Shown here: positions 53,263 through 61,660 of the stretch, piece after piece
How positions within the stretch are numbered: position 1 is the stretch's first letter
How the letters are laid out: each line of letters starts with the position of its first letter
Assembly: GCF_006711645.1 (NCBI RefSeq)
Contig: NZ_CP041247.1
Span: forward strand, 2,046,001 to 2,110,000
DNA from: Klebsiella electrica
GTDB lineage: Bacteria > Pseudomonadota > Gammaproteobacteria > Enterobacterales > Enterobacteriaceae
Direction of reading: 5' to 3'
DNA length: 64,000 nt
Notes under the pieces: model-generated
Told to the model about the DNA's origin: nothing
The model's database searches: none
Seen by the model: only the letters and a program-made list of their open reading frames with translations
Made by a program: the position numbers and the translations under genes

Positions 53263-53937
53263 ATGAATTCCCAGACAACAAAAGATATTCCCTGCTTCCG
53301 TTCTTATTTGCCTGATGCCCTGCGTTTAAGATTTGAAGATAAACTGACCATCCGGGCCATCGCTCAGCGCCTCGGTCTCAGTCATTCCACAATACATACG
53401 CTTTTTCAGCGCTTTATTGCATCCGGTATCGCATGGCCATTGCCCGATTCAGTCTCATTCGCTCAGCTTGACGCCATCCTTTATGCCAACAGAAAAAATG
53501 AATCCACTCGCCCTGAAATCAGCGAGGAAAAATGGCGAAAAGAACGGCGAGCCAGCTACAGCCGTGAATTTAAGGTCAGTCTGGCTAAGCAGGCATTACA
53601 ACCCGGTGCTGTTGTTGCCCGGATCGCCAGAGAGCACGATATCAATGATAACCTGCTGTTTAAATGGAAAAGCCAGTACGAGGACGGCTTACTGAGCGAT
53701 GATGATATACAGGAATGCATGCCTGTCCCGGTGGCACTGACTGATACGCCAGAGCCGATCAGACCAGTTACAAATCCCTTCTGGCGTAACAAGCCTGATG
53801 AGTGCCCTGAGTGCGATCCCGAAAACGTCCCACGGTGCGAGCTGCATCTTAAATCAGGTGTGGTAAAACTGTTTGACCCTCTCACTCCGGAACTGTTACG
53901 GGCGCTAATCCGCGAAATGAAAGGCGGTGCCCGATGA
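53263..53937 (+). CDS. tnpA: IS66 accessory protein TnpA
   Basis: 224 residues. It starts with a helix-turn-helix-like region (RAIAQRLGLSHSTIHTLFQRF) and has a second DNA-binding segment (SREFKVSLAKQAL...VARIAREHDI) typical of IS66/IS3 OrfA-type proteins. It is longer than many IS66 TnpA proteins because of the N-terminal module. It overlaps tnpB by four bases (ATGA). Confidence 0.9.
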   Translation: MNSQTTKDIPCFRSYLPDALRLRFEDKLTIRAIAQRLGLSHSTIHTLFQRFIASGIAWPLPDSVSFAQLDAILYANRKNESTRPEISEEKWRKERRASYSREFKVSLAKQALQPGAVVARIAREHDINDNLLFKWKSQYEDGLLSDDDIQECMPVPVALTDTPEPIRPVTNPFWRNKPDECPECDPENVPRCELHLKSGVVKLFDPLTPELLRALIREMKGGAR

Positions 53938-54281
53938 TAACTCTGCCAACCGGTACCAGAATCTGGATCATCGCTGGCGTCACAGATATGCGTTGTGGCT
54001 TCAACGGGCTGGCTTCGAAGGTGCAGAATACGCTGAAAGATGACCCGTTCTCCGGGCATATCTTCGTCTTCCGGGGCCGCAGTGGCAAAATGGTGAAAAT
54101 ACTGTGGGCCGATCGTGACGGGTTGTGCCTGTTCGCCAAACGCCTCGAGCAGGGCCGCTTCGTGTGGCCGGTGACCCGCGACGGGAAAGTGCATCTGACA
54201 CCCGCCCAGTTGTCCATGCTTCTGGAGGGGATCGCGTGGCAACATCCAAAACGGACGGAACGGCCTGGTATACGGATATAA
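53934..54281 (+). CDS. tnpB: IS66 accessory protein TnpB
   Basis: 115 residues of the IS66 Orf2 family (TRIWIIAGVTDMRCGFNGLA, HIFVFRGRSGKMVKILWADRDG). It is required with TnpA and TnpC for transposition. The start is translationally coupled to tnpA. Confidence 0.95.
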   Translation: MITLPTGTRIWIIAGVTDMRCGFNGLASKVQNTLKDDPFSGHIFVFRGRSGKMVKILWADRDGLCLFAKRLEQGRFVWPVTRDGKVHLTPAQLSMLLEGIAWQHPKRTERPGIRI

Positions 54282-54300
54282 CCCGTGATAAAACAGGGGA

Positions 54301-55857
54301 ATGAACAACACACTCCCCGACGACATCGAGCAACTGAAGGCCCTGCTGATCGCACAGCAGGCGGTTATCGTCCGTCTGTCCGGTGAAATAACCGGCTATG
54401 CCCGCGAGATCGACTCACTCAGGGCGCTGGTCGCTAAACTGCAGAGAATGTTGTTCGGCCGCAGCAGCGAGAAAAACCGCGAGAAGATAGAAAAGAAGAT
54501 CGCGCAGGCAGAAAAGCGCATAACCGAGCTCCAGAACAGGCTTGGCGAGGCGCAGTCGCAACTCACCTCAATGGCCGGAGATACGGGATCAAAAACATCA
54601 GACACTCCCGCCCGCAAAGCGCTTCCGGTAACACTCCCCCGTGACAGGCGGGTTATCTCCCCGGCAGAAACCGAATGCCCGGTCTGCAGCGGCAAACTAA
54701 AACCGCTGGGGGAAAGCATCTCTGAACAGCTGGATATCATCAACACTGCGTTCAGGGTAATCGAAACGGTCCGCCCAAAACTGGCCTGCAGTCGGTGCGA
54801 CTGCATCGTGCAGGCACCACTGCCACCAAAACCCATCGAGCGCAGTTACGCCAGTCCGGCTCTGCTGGCACGCATTATCATGGCGAAGTTCGCTGAACAC
54901 CTGCCGCTGTATCGTCAGTCGGAAATCTACGCCCGGCAGGGCGTGGAGCTGAGCCGCAATACGATGGGGCGCTGGGTTGACATTATGGGAGAACAACTTC
55001 GTCCGCTGTATGATGAACTGAACCACTATGTGCTGATGCCGGGTAAAGTGCATGCAGACGACACGCCGGTGAGTGTACTGGAGCCTGGTCAGGGTAAAAC
55101 CCGTACCGGGCGGCTGTGGGTCTATGTTCGTGACGATCGTAACGCCGGCTCAACCATGCCGGCTGCCGTGTGGTTCTCCTACTCTCCCGACCGCAAAGGT
55201 ATCCATCCACAGCAACATCTGGCGGACTACAGTGGTATCCTGCAGGCCGATGCCTACGCGGGTTACAACGCTCTTTATGAAAGCGGGCGGGTAACCGAAG
55301 CGGCCTGTATGGCACATGCCCGACGCAAGCTCCACGATGTTCACGTTCGCCATCCAACGGCGGTAACAGCAGAGGCGCTGAACCGTATCGGGGCGCTGTA
55401 CGCCATCGAATCGGAGATCCGCGGTAGTCCGGCAGAAGAGCGACTGACAGCCAGGAAAGCCAGAAGTGTTCCGCTGATGCAGTCGCTGTACGACTGGATA
55501 CAACAGCAGATGGGCACGCTGTCGCGTCACTCAGATACGGCGAAAGCGTTCGCATACCTGCTGAAACAATGGGATGCACTGAACGAATACTGCCGCAATG
55601 GCTGGGTGGAGATCGACAATAATCTGTGCGAAAACGCACTTCGAGTGGTGGCGCTGGGACGGCGTAACTACATGTTCTTCGGCTCTGATAGTGGTGGTGA
55701 CAGTGCGGCAGTGATGTACAGCCTGCTCGGAAGCTGCAAACTCAACGGCATCGAGCCGGAGGCCTGGCTGCACCACGTGATCAGTGTCATCAATACCTGG
55801 CCTGCCAACCGCGTGAAAGATCTGTTGCCCTGGAACGTCACCCTCTCTGTAAACTAA
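54301..55857 (+). CDS. tnpC: IS66 transposase TnpC
   Basis: 518 residues: N-terminal leucine-zipper-like coiled coil ([20 protein letters not shown]), a zinc-finger motif [13 protein letters not shown] with CSRCDC, and a DDE domain ([40 protein letters not shown]). The Asp-Asp-Glu residues are intact. It ends 32 bp before the right end of the element. Confidence 0.96.
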   Translation: MNNTLPDDIEQLKALLIAQQAVIVRLSGEITGYAREIDSLRALVAKLQRMLFGRSSEKNREKIEKKIAQAEKRITELQNRLGEAQSQLTSMAGDTGSKTSDTPARKALPVTLPRDRRVISPAETECPVCSGKLKPLGESISEQLDIINTAFRVIETVRPKLACSRCDCIVQAPLPPKPIERSYASPALLARIIMAKFAEHLPLYRQSEIYARQGVELSRNTMGRWVDIMGEQLRPLYDELNHYVLMPGKVHADDTPVSVLEPGQGKTRTGRLWVYVRDDRNAGSTMPAAVWFSYSPDRKGIHPQQHLADYSGILQADAYAGYNALYESGRVTEAACMAHARRKLHDVHVRHPTAVTAEALNRIGALYAIESEIRGSPAEERLTARKARSVPLMQSLYDWIQQQMGTLSRHSDTAKAFAYLLKQWDALNEYCRNGWVEIDNNLCENALRVVALGRRNYMFFGSDSGGDSAAVMYSLLGSCKLNGIEPEAWLHHVISVINTWPANRVKDLLPWNVTLSVN

Positions 55858-55889
55858 TTTTTACCCCACGTCCTTCACGAGGCGCTTAC

Positions 55890-55897
55890 ATGAAAGG
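55890..55897. repeat. Target-site duplication, right copy
   Basis: ATGAAAGG, identical to the left copy. The following bases continue the interrupted reading frame of the secreted protein to a TAG at 55934-55936. Confidence 0.95.
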
Positions 55898-55974
55898 AAT
55901 GATTAAAGAATTTCATTCATTTTGTGAATTCAGATAGCGCCCGCCGCCACAGTCACCTGGGCGGCGTCAGTCCG

Positions 55975-55994
55975 GAGGCCTTTGAACAGGCCTC
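55975..55994. terminator. Hairpin downstream of lutC
   Basis: GAGGCCT pairs with AGGCCTC around a 6-nt loop. A second GC-rich hairpin (CGCCGCC with GGCGGCG) lies just before it. There is no T-run on the minus strand, so termination strength is uncertain. Confidence 0.4.
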
Positions 55995-56058
55995 GTCGTG
56001 AAGACAGGAAATGTCCACGGTTGTGGGCCGTCCATAAAACAGGGTATGTCTGGCTGAT

Positions 56059-56754
56059 TCAACAATCTTCAACGATAAGATAGACAGCATTTAACGGTCC
56101 GTGCACGCCGACAACCTTAATCAACTCGATATCTGCTGTCGAACTTGGCCCGGCAATAAGATTAATACAGGATGGTAATGCCTCTCCTGATTGCACATGA
56201 TTGCGTAAAGCCTGAGCCAGTTGCGTCACACCCGGCAGTAACCGACTTTTATACAGGACAAATATCGTTGTCGTCGGGAGCAGGCTAATAGCCCGACCCT
56301 GTAAAGCCGAGGAAAAGAGCACTACACCGCCAGTTTCACACAGACCATACCTGGCATAGACCACACCGATGTTGGCCTCTGAAGCTTTACGCAGGTTATC
56401 TTCCTTGTCTGACGGCTCCCAGTACGTTGTCTGAAATTTATCCTGCAGATGAGTCGTGATACCGGTGCCTTTGAGTCGCGCATCGCCGCTAATCAGTAAC
56501 GGACCGCCGCCATAATGTTGGCACAGGCGTTCAGCCACCAGGGGAACGGTCGCCAGCGGGGCCACTTCACAGTGGGCTTGCATCACTTTTGTTGCGTATT
56601 CGACAAAACTTTCGCAGGGATGCTGCTGAATGTGTCCGGCAACCCGGCTTTTAAGCGGAGGCTGTCCGTTAAACGGGAGCGGTTCAGGAACCAGGCGCGG
56701 TTCACGACTCAGTTTCCCGGCCAGTTTTTGCAGAAAAGCATCACGGTTTTCCAT
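56059..56754 (-). CDS. lutC: L-lactate utilization protein LutC (YkgG)
   Basis: 231 residues of the LUD domain family. Matching blocks are NRDAFLQKLAGKL, the GPLLISGDARLKGTG region, GLCETGGVVLFSS and the C-terminal GPSSTADIELIKVVGVHGP. LutC is the third subunit of the iron-sulfur lactate oxidase LutABC, which oxidises L-lactate to pyruvate. The gene overlaps lutB by one base. Confidence 0.94.
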   Translation of the reverse strand: MENRDAFLQKLAGKLSREPRLVPEPLPFNGQPPLKSRVAGHIQQHPCESFVEYATKVMQAHCEVAPLATVPLVAERLCQHYGGGPLLISGDARLKGTGITTHLQDKFQTTYWEPSDKEDNLRKASEANIGVVYARYGLCETGGVVLFSSALQGRAISLLPTTTIFVLYKSRLLPGVTQLAQALRNHVQSGEALPSCINLIAGPSSTADIELIKVVGVHGPLNAVYLIVEDC

Positions 56755-58187
56755 TATGCCTTTTCTCCTTTTTTGCTCTGTCGTTGATGTTTTTTAAACC
56801 AGCTGCGGAAGCTTTCACCGTCAGCGTCAGGCAGATCCCGTGCTTCACTCCATTTACCGATGGCAGAGATATTTATAGGCAACTTACCGTTACGGATCAT
56901 CATCTTCGCTGTGCGTGCACCCGCCACCATACCGATCTTCCACAATCCGTGATGACGGTTGGCATAGTTGAAGAGCTTAACCGTGCCCCTTTCCATTGAG
57001 GGGGTCATCCCGCTTTCAGCCAGTGTGCGCCGGTGCTGAAGGATCAGTGATGACAGGGGGATACGTACTGGGCAGACATCATCGCAGGCGGTGCACAGCG
57101 AGCAGGCATATGGCAGGTTTTTGAAGTCCTCGTAGCCACCGAGTAGGGGTGTCAGGACGGCGCCAACCGGGCCGGGGTAAATTGACCCGTATCCGTGGCC
57201 ACCGATATGACGGTAAGCCGGGCAGGTATTCATGCAGGCACCGCAGCGAATACACCGCAAAATGTCCTGGAAGGGCGATCCCAGTATCTGTGACCGACCG
57301 TTATCGATGATCACCAGATGGAATTCTTCCGGTCCGTCGCTCTCCATGCTGTTTTTGGGGCCTGTCAGCCAGGTGTTATAACCGGTGAGGCGCGCACCGA
57401 CAGCGCTACGCGCCAGCATGGTCAGTATGGTATCCAGTTCATTGAATGTGGGCACGATACGTTCCATACCCATAACGGCAATATGTGTTTTGGGTACGGT
57501 AGTACAAAGACGGGCGTTGCCTTCATTACTCACCAGGCTGACCGTCCCGGTCTCCGCGACAGCAAAGTTACAGCCAGTGATGCCAATATCCGCACTGAGG
57601 AAGTCGGCGCGGATCTTCTGACGAATAAACTGGGTCATCGCTTCTGGCGTTTCGGGGCCCTCGTAGCCCATTTTTTCCTGCAAAATGCGCTGGATCTGAT
57701 GGCGATCCCTGTGGATGGCAGGCACAACGACATGGGAGGGCGCGTCTTTGGCCAGTTGCAGAATATATTCACCGAGATCTGTTTCGATAACCTCAATACC
57801 GGCGGCCTCCAGCACGACATTCATGCCGATTTCTTCGGTCACCATCGACTTGGATTTGACGACTTTGCGGGCCTGTTTCTCTTTGGCAATCTGCAAAATA
57901 TAGCGGGTCGCATCTTCTCGCGTATCGGCGAAAAACACTTTACCGCCGTTAGCGGCGATCTTTTCGCTGAGTTGATAAAGATACGCATCAAGGTTATTGA
58001 GAACATGAGCCCGAATGTCAGCGGCACGGGAGCGCCAGTCATCCCAGTGTTCCAGTTCATCAATCACGATTTGCCGATTATGGCCAATGCGATCCTGCGC
58101 ATTGGCGACGGCAATACGCATAACAGAATCGTCAATTTGATGTTGTATCCGCTCGTAGAAGGGGACATTGCTGGTTTTAAGAGACAT
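56754..58187 (-). CDS. lutB: L-lactate utilization iron-sulfur protein LutB (YkgF)
   Basis: 477 residues: an N-terminal LUD domain (ETGTVSLVSNEGNARLCTT) and a C-terminal pair of 4Fe-4S ferredoxin motifs, CIRCGACMNTCPAYRHIGG and CSLCTACDDVCPVRIPL. It is the electron-transfer core of the LutABC lactate dehydrogenase. It is ten bases downstream of lutA. Confidence 0.95.
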   Translation of the reverse strand: MSLKTSNVPFYERIQHQIDDSVMRIAVANAQDRIGHNRQIVIDELEHWDDWRSRAADIRAHVLNNLDAYLYQLSEKIAANGGKVFFADTREDATRYILQIAKEKQARKVVKSKSMVTEEIGMNVVLEAAGIEVIETDLGEYILQLAKDAPSHVVVPAIHRDRHQIQRILQEKMGYEGPETPEAMTQFIRQKIRADFLSADIGITGCNFAVAETGTVSLVSNEGNARLCTTVPKTHIAVMGMERIVPTFNELDTILTMLARSAVGARLTGYNTWLTGPKNSMESDGPEEFHLVIIDNGRSQILGSPFQDILRCIRCGACMNTCPAYRHIGGHGYGSIYPGPVGAVLTPLLGGYEDFKNLPYACSLCTACDDVCPVRIPLSSLILQHRRTLAESGMTPSMERGTVKLFNYANRHHGLWKIGMVAGARTAKMMIRNGKLPINISAIGKWSEARDLPDADGESFRSWFKKHQRQSKKGEKA

Positions 58188-58196
58188 ACTATTTCC

Positions 58197-58916
58197 TTAT
58201 CGGCTCATCAGAACATCAGCGATATGGAGTACCTGGACGTTGTAGTCTTCGCGTTGCAGACGTCCACCGATATTGAGTAAACAACTGGCATCCGCGCCGA
58301 TCAAATAATCGGGACGGGCATCCATGATGTGTGCGACCTTTTCCTTCACCATCTCACCGGAGATCTCCGCCATTTTGACGGAAAAGGTGCCACCAAAACC
58401 GCAGCAGGTTTCCTGGGCATTGAAGGGGATAATCTCCAGGTCCCGGACTTCGCGCAGCAGCATCATTGGTTCATCACGTACACCCAGTTTGCGAAACAGG
58501 CTGCACGAAGGGTGGTAGACGGCACGGCCTGGTAGACGGGCACCCACGTCCGTCACGCCAAGCTGGTGAACGATAAATGAGGTCAGATCAACCATTCTGC
58601 TGGCCACTTTTGCGGCGCGTAGTGCCCATTCTGGTTCATTAACCAGCCAGTCAGGATAATGGCGAATGGCATTCATGCAGGAGCCCGCAGGTGAGACAAT
58701 CGGATAGTCATTCTCTTCAAACGCCACGATTTGTGCTTTCATACCGGGCACGGCATCGTTGATATAGCCGCTGTTGATCGCGGGTTGCCCGCAGCAACTC
58801 TGTTTTTCGGGAAATGTAATGTTACAGCCGAGTTGTTCAAGCAATAGCACACTATTTCGGGACATACGCGATTTGATCGCGTCGCCGATGCAGGTAACAA
58901 AAAAATTAACGTTCAT
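58197..58916 (-). CDS. lutA: L-lactate utilization protein LutA (YkgE)
   Basis: 239 residues from the ATG at 58916. It carries two CCG domains (SCCGQPAINSGY and TCCGFGGTFSVKM) that bind iron-sulfur clusters or partner proteins in the LutABC complex. It heads the lactate operon, which reads away from the cfa gene. A longer start at 58961 adds residues not seen in LutA. Confidence 0.94.
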   Translation of the reverse strand: MNVNFFVTCIGDAIKSRMSRNSVLLLEQLGCNITFPEKQSCCGQPAINSGYINDAVPGMKAQIVAFEENDYPIVSPAGSCMNAIRHYPDWLVNEPEWALRAAKVASRMVDLTSFIVHQLGVTDVGARLPGRAVYHPSCSLFRKLGVRDEPMMLLREVRDLEIIPFNAQETCCGFGGTFSVKMAEISGEMVKEKVAHIMDARPDYLIGADASCLLNIGGRLQREDYNVQVLHIADVLMSR

Positions 58917-59028
58917 ATTATTTAGCTTCCAGCAGAGATAATTGTATATTTTTGTTTTCATTCAACGGCAGGGTCGTGCTGTTGGTATATTCGTCTTTCG
59001 TGTCAGCGAGCGACGCAAAGGCCGCCCG

Positions 59029-60150
59029 TCACTCCGTGGCTAAAAGGACCTGCCAGAGCTGAATGTTTCTGGCCCGAAAAGCCCCTGCACAGGCGGTGAG
59101 GTAGTAGTTAAACATACGGCAAAATTCGGGTGAGTAGTTATCTGATAACTGTGACCAGGCATCGTTAAAACGGCTATACCAGGCCATCAGAGTTTTATCG
59201 TAATCGGCGCCAAAATTGTGCCAGTCCTCCATCACAAAATAAGGTTCACTGGTATCGGCGATATTTTTTACGGAGGGCAGAAAACCGTTCGGAAAAATAT
59301 ATTTATTGATCCAGGGATCGACATTGTGCTGGGTTTGATTTGAACCAATGGTATGCAGTAAAAAAAGGCCATCAGGTTTGAGGCAACGATCCACTGCTTT
59401 AAAATAGGTGGCATAATTTTTAGGACCAACGTGCTCGAACATCCCGACAGAGACGATGCGGTCATATTGCTTTTGCAGGTCGTGGTAATCCTGAAGCAGG
59501 ATAGTGATATCCATACCGGCCTTGCGGGCGTCGGCATACGCTTTTTGTTCCGCGGAAATGGTGATGCCGTCGACTTTTACGCCATAATGTTGAGCGGCAT
59601 ATTGAGCCAGTCCACCCCAACCGCAGCCAATATCCAGTAACGTCATGCCCGGCTTAAGCTGCAGTTTTTCGCAAATCAGCGCCAGCTTATTCTCCTGAGC
59701 CTGATACAAGTCTTGTGTGTTTTTCCAGTAACCGCAGGAATATTGCATCTGCGGATCGAGCATACGGCTAAACAGATCGTTGCCGAGATTGTAGTGCACC
59801 TCACCAACCTGCCAGGCCCGTTTGCGGGACTGAGGATTGGTCAGCCGGGCAAATGCAATACGAAGAAGATCGGCAAGATTAGCTGGACGCTGCTTGTCCA
59901 GTTCGGCTCGCAACAGCTTTTCAAAGAAGGTGTCAAGACGCTTACAGTCCCACCAGCCTTCCATATAGCTTTCGCCAAGGCCGAGAGAGCCTTGCTGTAA
60001 TACGCGTCTGAAAAAACGTGTGTCATGGACTCGGATATCCCAGGGGGCGGTACCATTAATCATAATGCCGGCCTGCGATAACAGCTCCTGCGCTATTCGT
60101 TGCCAATGGCTTTCTTTACTCATAACATCGACGTTACATTCGTTAGCCAT
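59029..60150 (-). CDS. cfa: Cyclopropane-fatty-acyl-phospholipid synthase
   Basis: 373 residues from the ATG at 60150, which follows GAAGGAAAA. SAM-binding motif DIGCGWGG (173-180), active-site Cys139 in YSCGYWK and the EHVGPKNY and INKYIFPNG blocks match E. coli Cfa, including the Cys number. It adds a methylene bridge across double bonds of membrane phospholipids. It is shorter at the C-terminus than E. coli Cfa (382). The sequence differs enough from core Cfa that it could be a second copy. It lies 113 bp upstream of lutA in the same direction. Confidence 0.92.
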   Translation of the reverse strand: MANECNVDVMSKESHWQRIAQELLSQAGIMINGTAPWDIRVHDTRFFRRVLQQGSLGLGESYMEGWWDCKRLDTFFEKLLRAELDKQRPANLADLLRIAFARLTNPQSRKRAWQVGEVHYNLGNDLFSRMLDPQMQYSCGYWKNTQDLYQAQENKLALICEKLQLKPGMTLLDIGCGWGGLAQYAAQHYGVKVDGITISAEQKAYADARKAGMDITILLQDYHDLQKQYDRIVSVGMFEHVGPKNYATYFKAVDRCLKPDGLFLLHTIGSNQTQHNVDPWINKYIFPNGFLPSVKNIADTSEPYFVMEDWHNFGADYDKTLMAWYSRFNDAWSQLSDNYSPEFCRMFNYYLTACAGAFRARNIQLWQVLLATE

Positions 60151-60264
60151 CTTTTTTCCTTCAATGTTTTCTTTTGTTAGCCGAAAAACCTGCTCGTCAT
60201 TTACGCTCAACCGGTGTGGAAAAAGTGTGGCGCTGTCAATACTGCGGTAAATCAATACAATGGA

Positions 60265-60289
60265 ATAACCTTTTGCTATAAAAGGTTAT
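60265..60289. promoter_or_regulatory. Perfect 10-bp-arm palindrome between cfa and AraC genes
   Basis: Arms ATAACCTTTT (60265-60274) and AAAAGGTTAT (60280-60289) around a 5-bp spacer GCTAT. It lies 115 bp upstream of the cfa start and 133 bp upstream of the AraC-type start, well placed for a shared operator. Confidence 0.55.
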
Positions 60290-60421
60290 CGATCGGCTGT
60301 ATGGGTGATAACGTCTTCATATCCGGGTAAAACATGCTTAATTTCGGTTCATTATTCAGCAAACCCGTATTGCCTGCGCTGCGTTAGCAAGACAAACTTC
60401 ATCGAATAGAGGTCAGTTTTT

Positions 60422-61219
60422 ATGTCTCCCACGCTTGTTTCGCCGCCATGCCAGCCTGTTAGCGGACAACCTGCTCCCGTTTTGCTGTCTCTGCCACGAC
60501 CAGTTTACTTCCGCACCTACCCTTTGCAGGACGATACGGGGGTGGATCAACATCAGCATCCTTTTGCCGAATTTCTGTATGCGCGGGAAGGGAATATGCG
60601 TGTAGAGATTGAAGGTAAGACGATGATTGTTCCTGCCCTTTACGGCGTGTGGATCCCACCCCATATACCGCATCGTATTCTTGCCAGTAGCAACGTGTTG
60701 CTGGAAAGCCTGTATGTGGAAGCGGATTTTGCCGCCATTGAACACAGTGGCAGTAAAGTGGTGGTCGTGAGTGATTTTGTGCGCGAATTTATTCACTACG
60801 CCACGGCACATGTGCCTGAAATGTATGAGCCCGAAGGTGAAGAGGCACAACTGGTCCAGGTGCTGGTGACCTTACTAAGGCGATTACCGGATGCCGGGTT
60901 GTCGGTCCCCTGGCCGCAGTCGCCTTTGCTGATGAAGGTGTGTCAGAAAATACAAAAAACACCGGGCGAGGCGCACAGTATTGAAGAGTGGGCATCCAGA
61001 AGTGGTATGTCAGTACGGACCTTCACACGTCACTTCAAAACGGAAACCGGTCTGGCATTCAGCGAATGGAAAAAACGGGTGCGAATGCTGGAGGCGGTGG
61101 TGATGTTAAAACGCAATCGCAGTGTGACTCAGGTTGCGCTTGAGCTTGGCTACGCAACTCCTGCCTCGTTTACCTTCGCGTTTCGCGGGATGTTTGGCGT
61201 ACCGCCAACACGCTATTAA
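60422..61219 (+). CDS. AraC-family regulator with cupin sensor domain
   Basis: 265 residues: N-terminal AraC_binding cupin (HQHPFAEFLYAREG, GVWIPPHIPHRI) and C-terminal double HTH (SGMSVRTFTRHFKTETGLAFSEW, ALELGYATPASFTFAFRGMFG). It ends abruptly after VPPTRY with little beyond the HTH, which is normal for this subgroup. It is divergent from cfa across a region with a perfect palindrome and is the likely regulator of cfa. A second reading frame runs antisense through it, which I do not accept. Confidence 0.88.
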   Translation: MSPTLVSPPCQPVSGQPAPVLLSLPRPVYFRTYPLQDDTGVDQHQHPFAEFLYAREGNMRVEIEGKTMIVPALYGVWIPPHIPHRILASSNVLLESLYVEADFAAIEHSGSKVVVVSDFVREFIHYATAHVPEMYEPEGEEAQLVQVLVTLLRRLPDAGLSVPWPQSPLLMKVCQKIQKTPGEAHSIEEWASRSGMSVRTFTRHFKTETGLAFSEWKKRVRMLEAVVMLKRNRSVTQVALELGYATPASFTFAFRGMFGVPPTRY

Positions 61220-61660
61220 GGTGTTACCATCCATAATAAACGTGCTGATGGAGAGTGCCTTATCGGTATACCAGCCGCTCTTTTTTCAGCAGTGCGTAGA
61301 CGAAGGTATTGTCATATCTTCCTTTGCCGTCCTGCTATACAAATGAGACGAATTCTTTAAAACAACCTTCTTTACACATATGAAGACTGTCACACAGTCG
61401 CAGGGAGGCCAGAATATAGTCTTCGGGGCGAGCGAAAACCAATATCAACGGAGCCTGGCCACGAAGTCAGGTGTGGCAGAAAAGTGTCATCTCCAGTGGA
61501 GTCGGATTCTGGTTTTTGGAAGGAGAGGCGGCGCAGCACTGTCCACCCCTGTTATTAAGTCGTCCGATGTGACCAGCGGGCCAGCGGCCCGCAATATCAC
61601 CGTCATCACCGTCGTATTGATGGGACAGCACCGAAGACGGACATGACAGCATAGTCTTTT
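61220..61660. other. Intergenic region between AraC and radical SAM genes
   Basis: 441 bp without an intact gene. The left third contains a minus-strand gene relic (separate entry). The rest shows a GC-rich hairpin (GCGGGCC with GGCCCGC around 61576-61593) and nothing else I can support. Confidence 0.45.
61260..61446 (-). pseudogene. Relic of an unidentified gene (3' fragment with in-frame stop)
   Basis: On the minus strand one frame reads PLILVFARPEDYILASLRLC and onward to an internal TAG, then resumes without a shift as QDGKGRYDNTFVYALLKKER and ends at TAA (61262-61260). The residue mix looks like real coding sequence. The family is not recognised. Upstream of this stretch the frame is closed by stops, so it is a C-terminal remnant. 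Confidence 0.4.

Larger units (their letters stand above)
53181..55889 (+). mobile_element. Intact IS66-family insertion sequence (2709 bp)
   Basis: Bounded by terminal inverted repeats beginning GTAAGCGCC on both ends (left GTAAGCGCCCCATCTGCGAC; right, read inward, GTAAGCGCCTCGTGAAGGAC) and flanked by a perfect 8-bp duplication. It carries the three expected genes tnpA, tnpB and tnpC, all open and in order. The identical flanks and intact genes indicate a recent insertion. Confidence 0.97.

Noticed and set aside
57318..58280. 320-codon frame opposite lutB
   Set aside because: Antisense to a well-matched LutB with its Fe-S motifs. No ribosome site or family.
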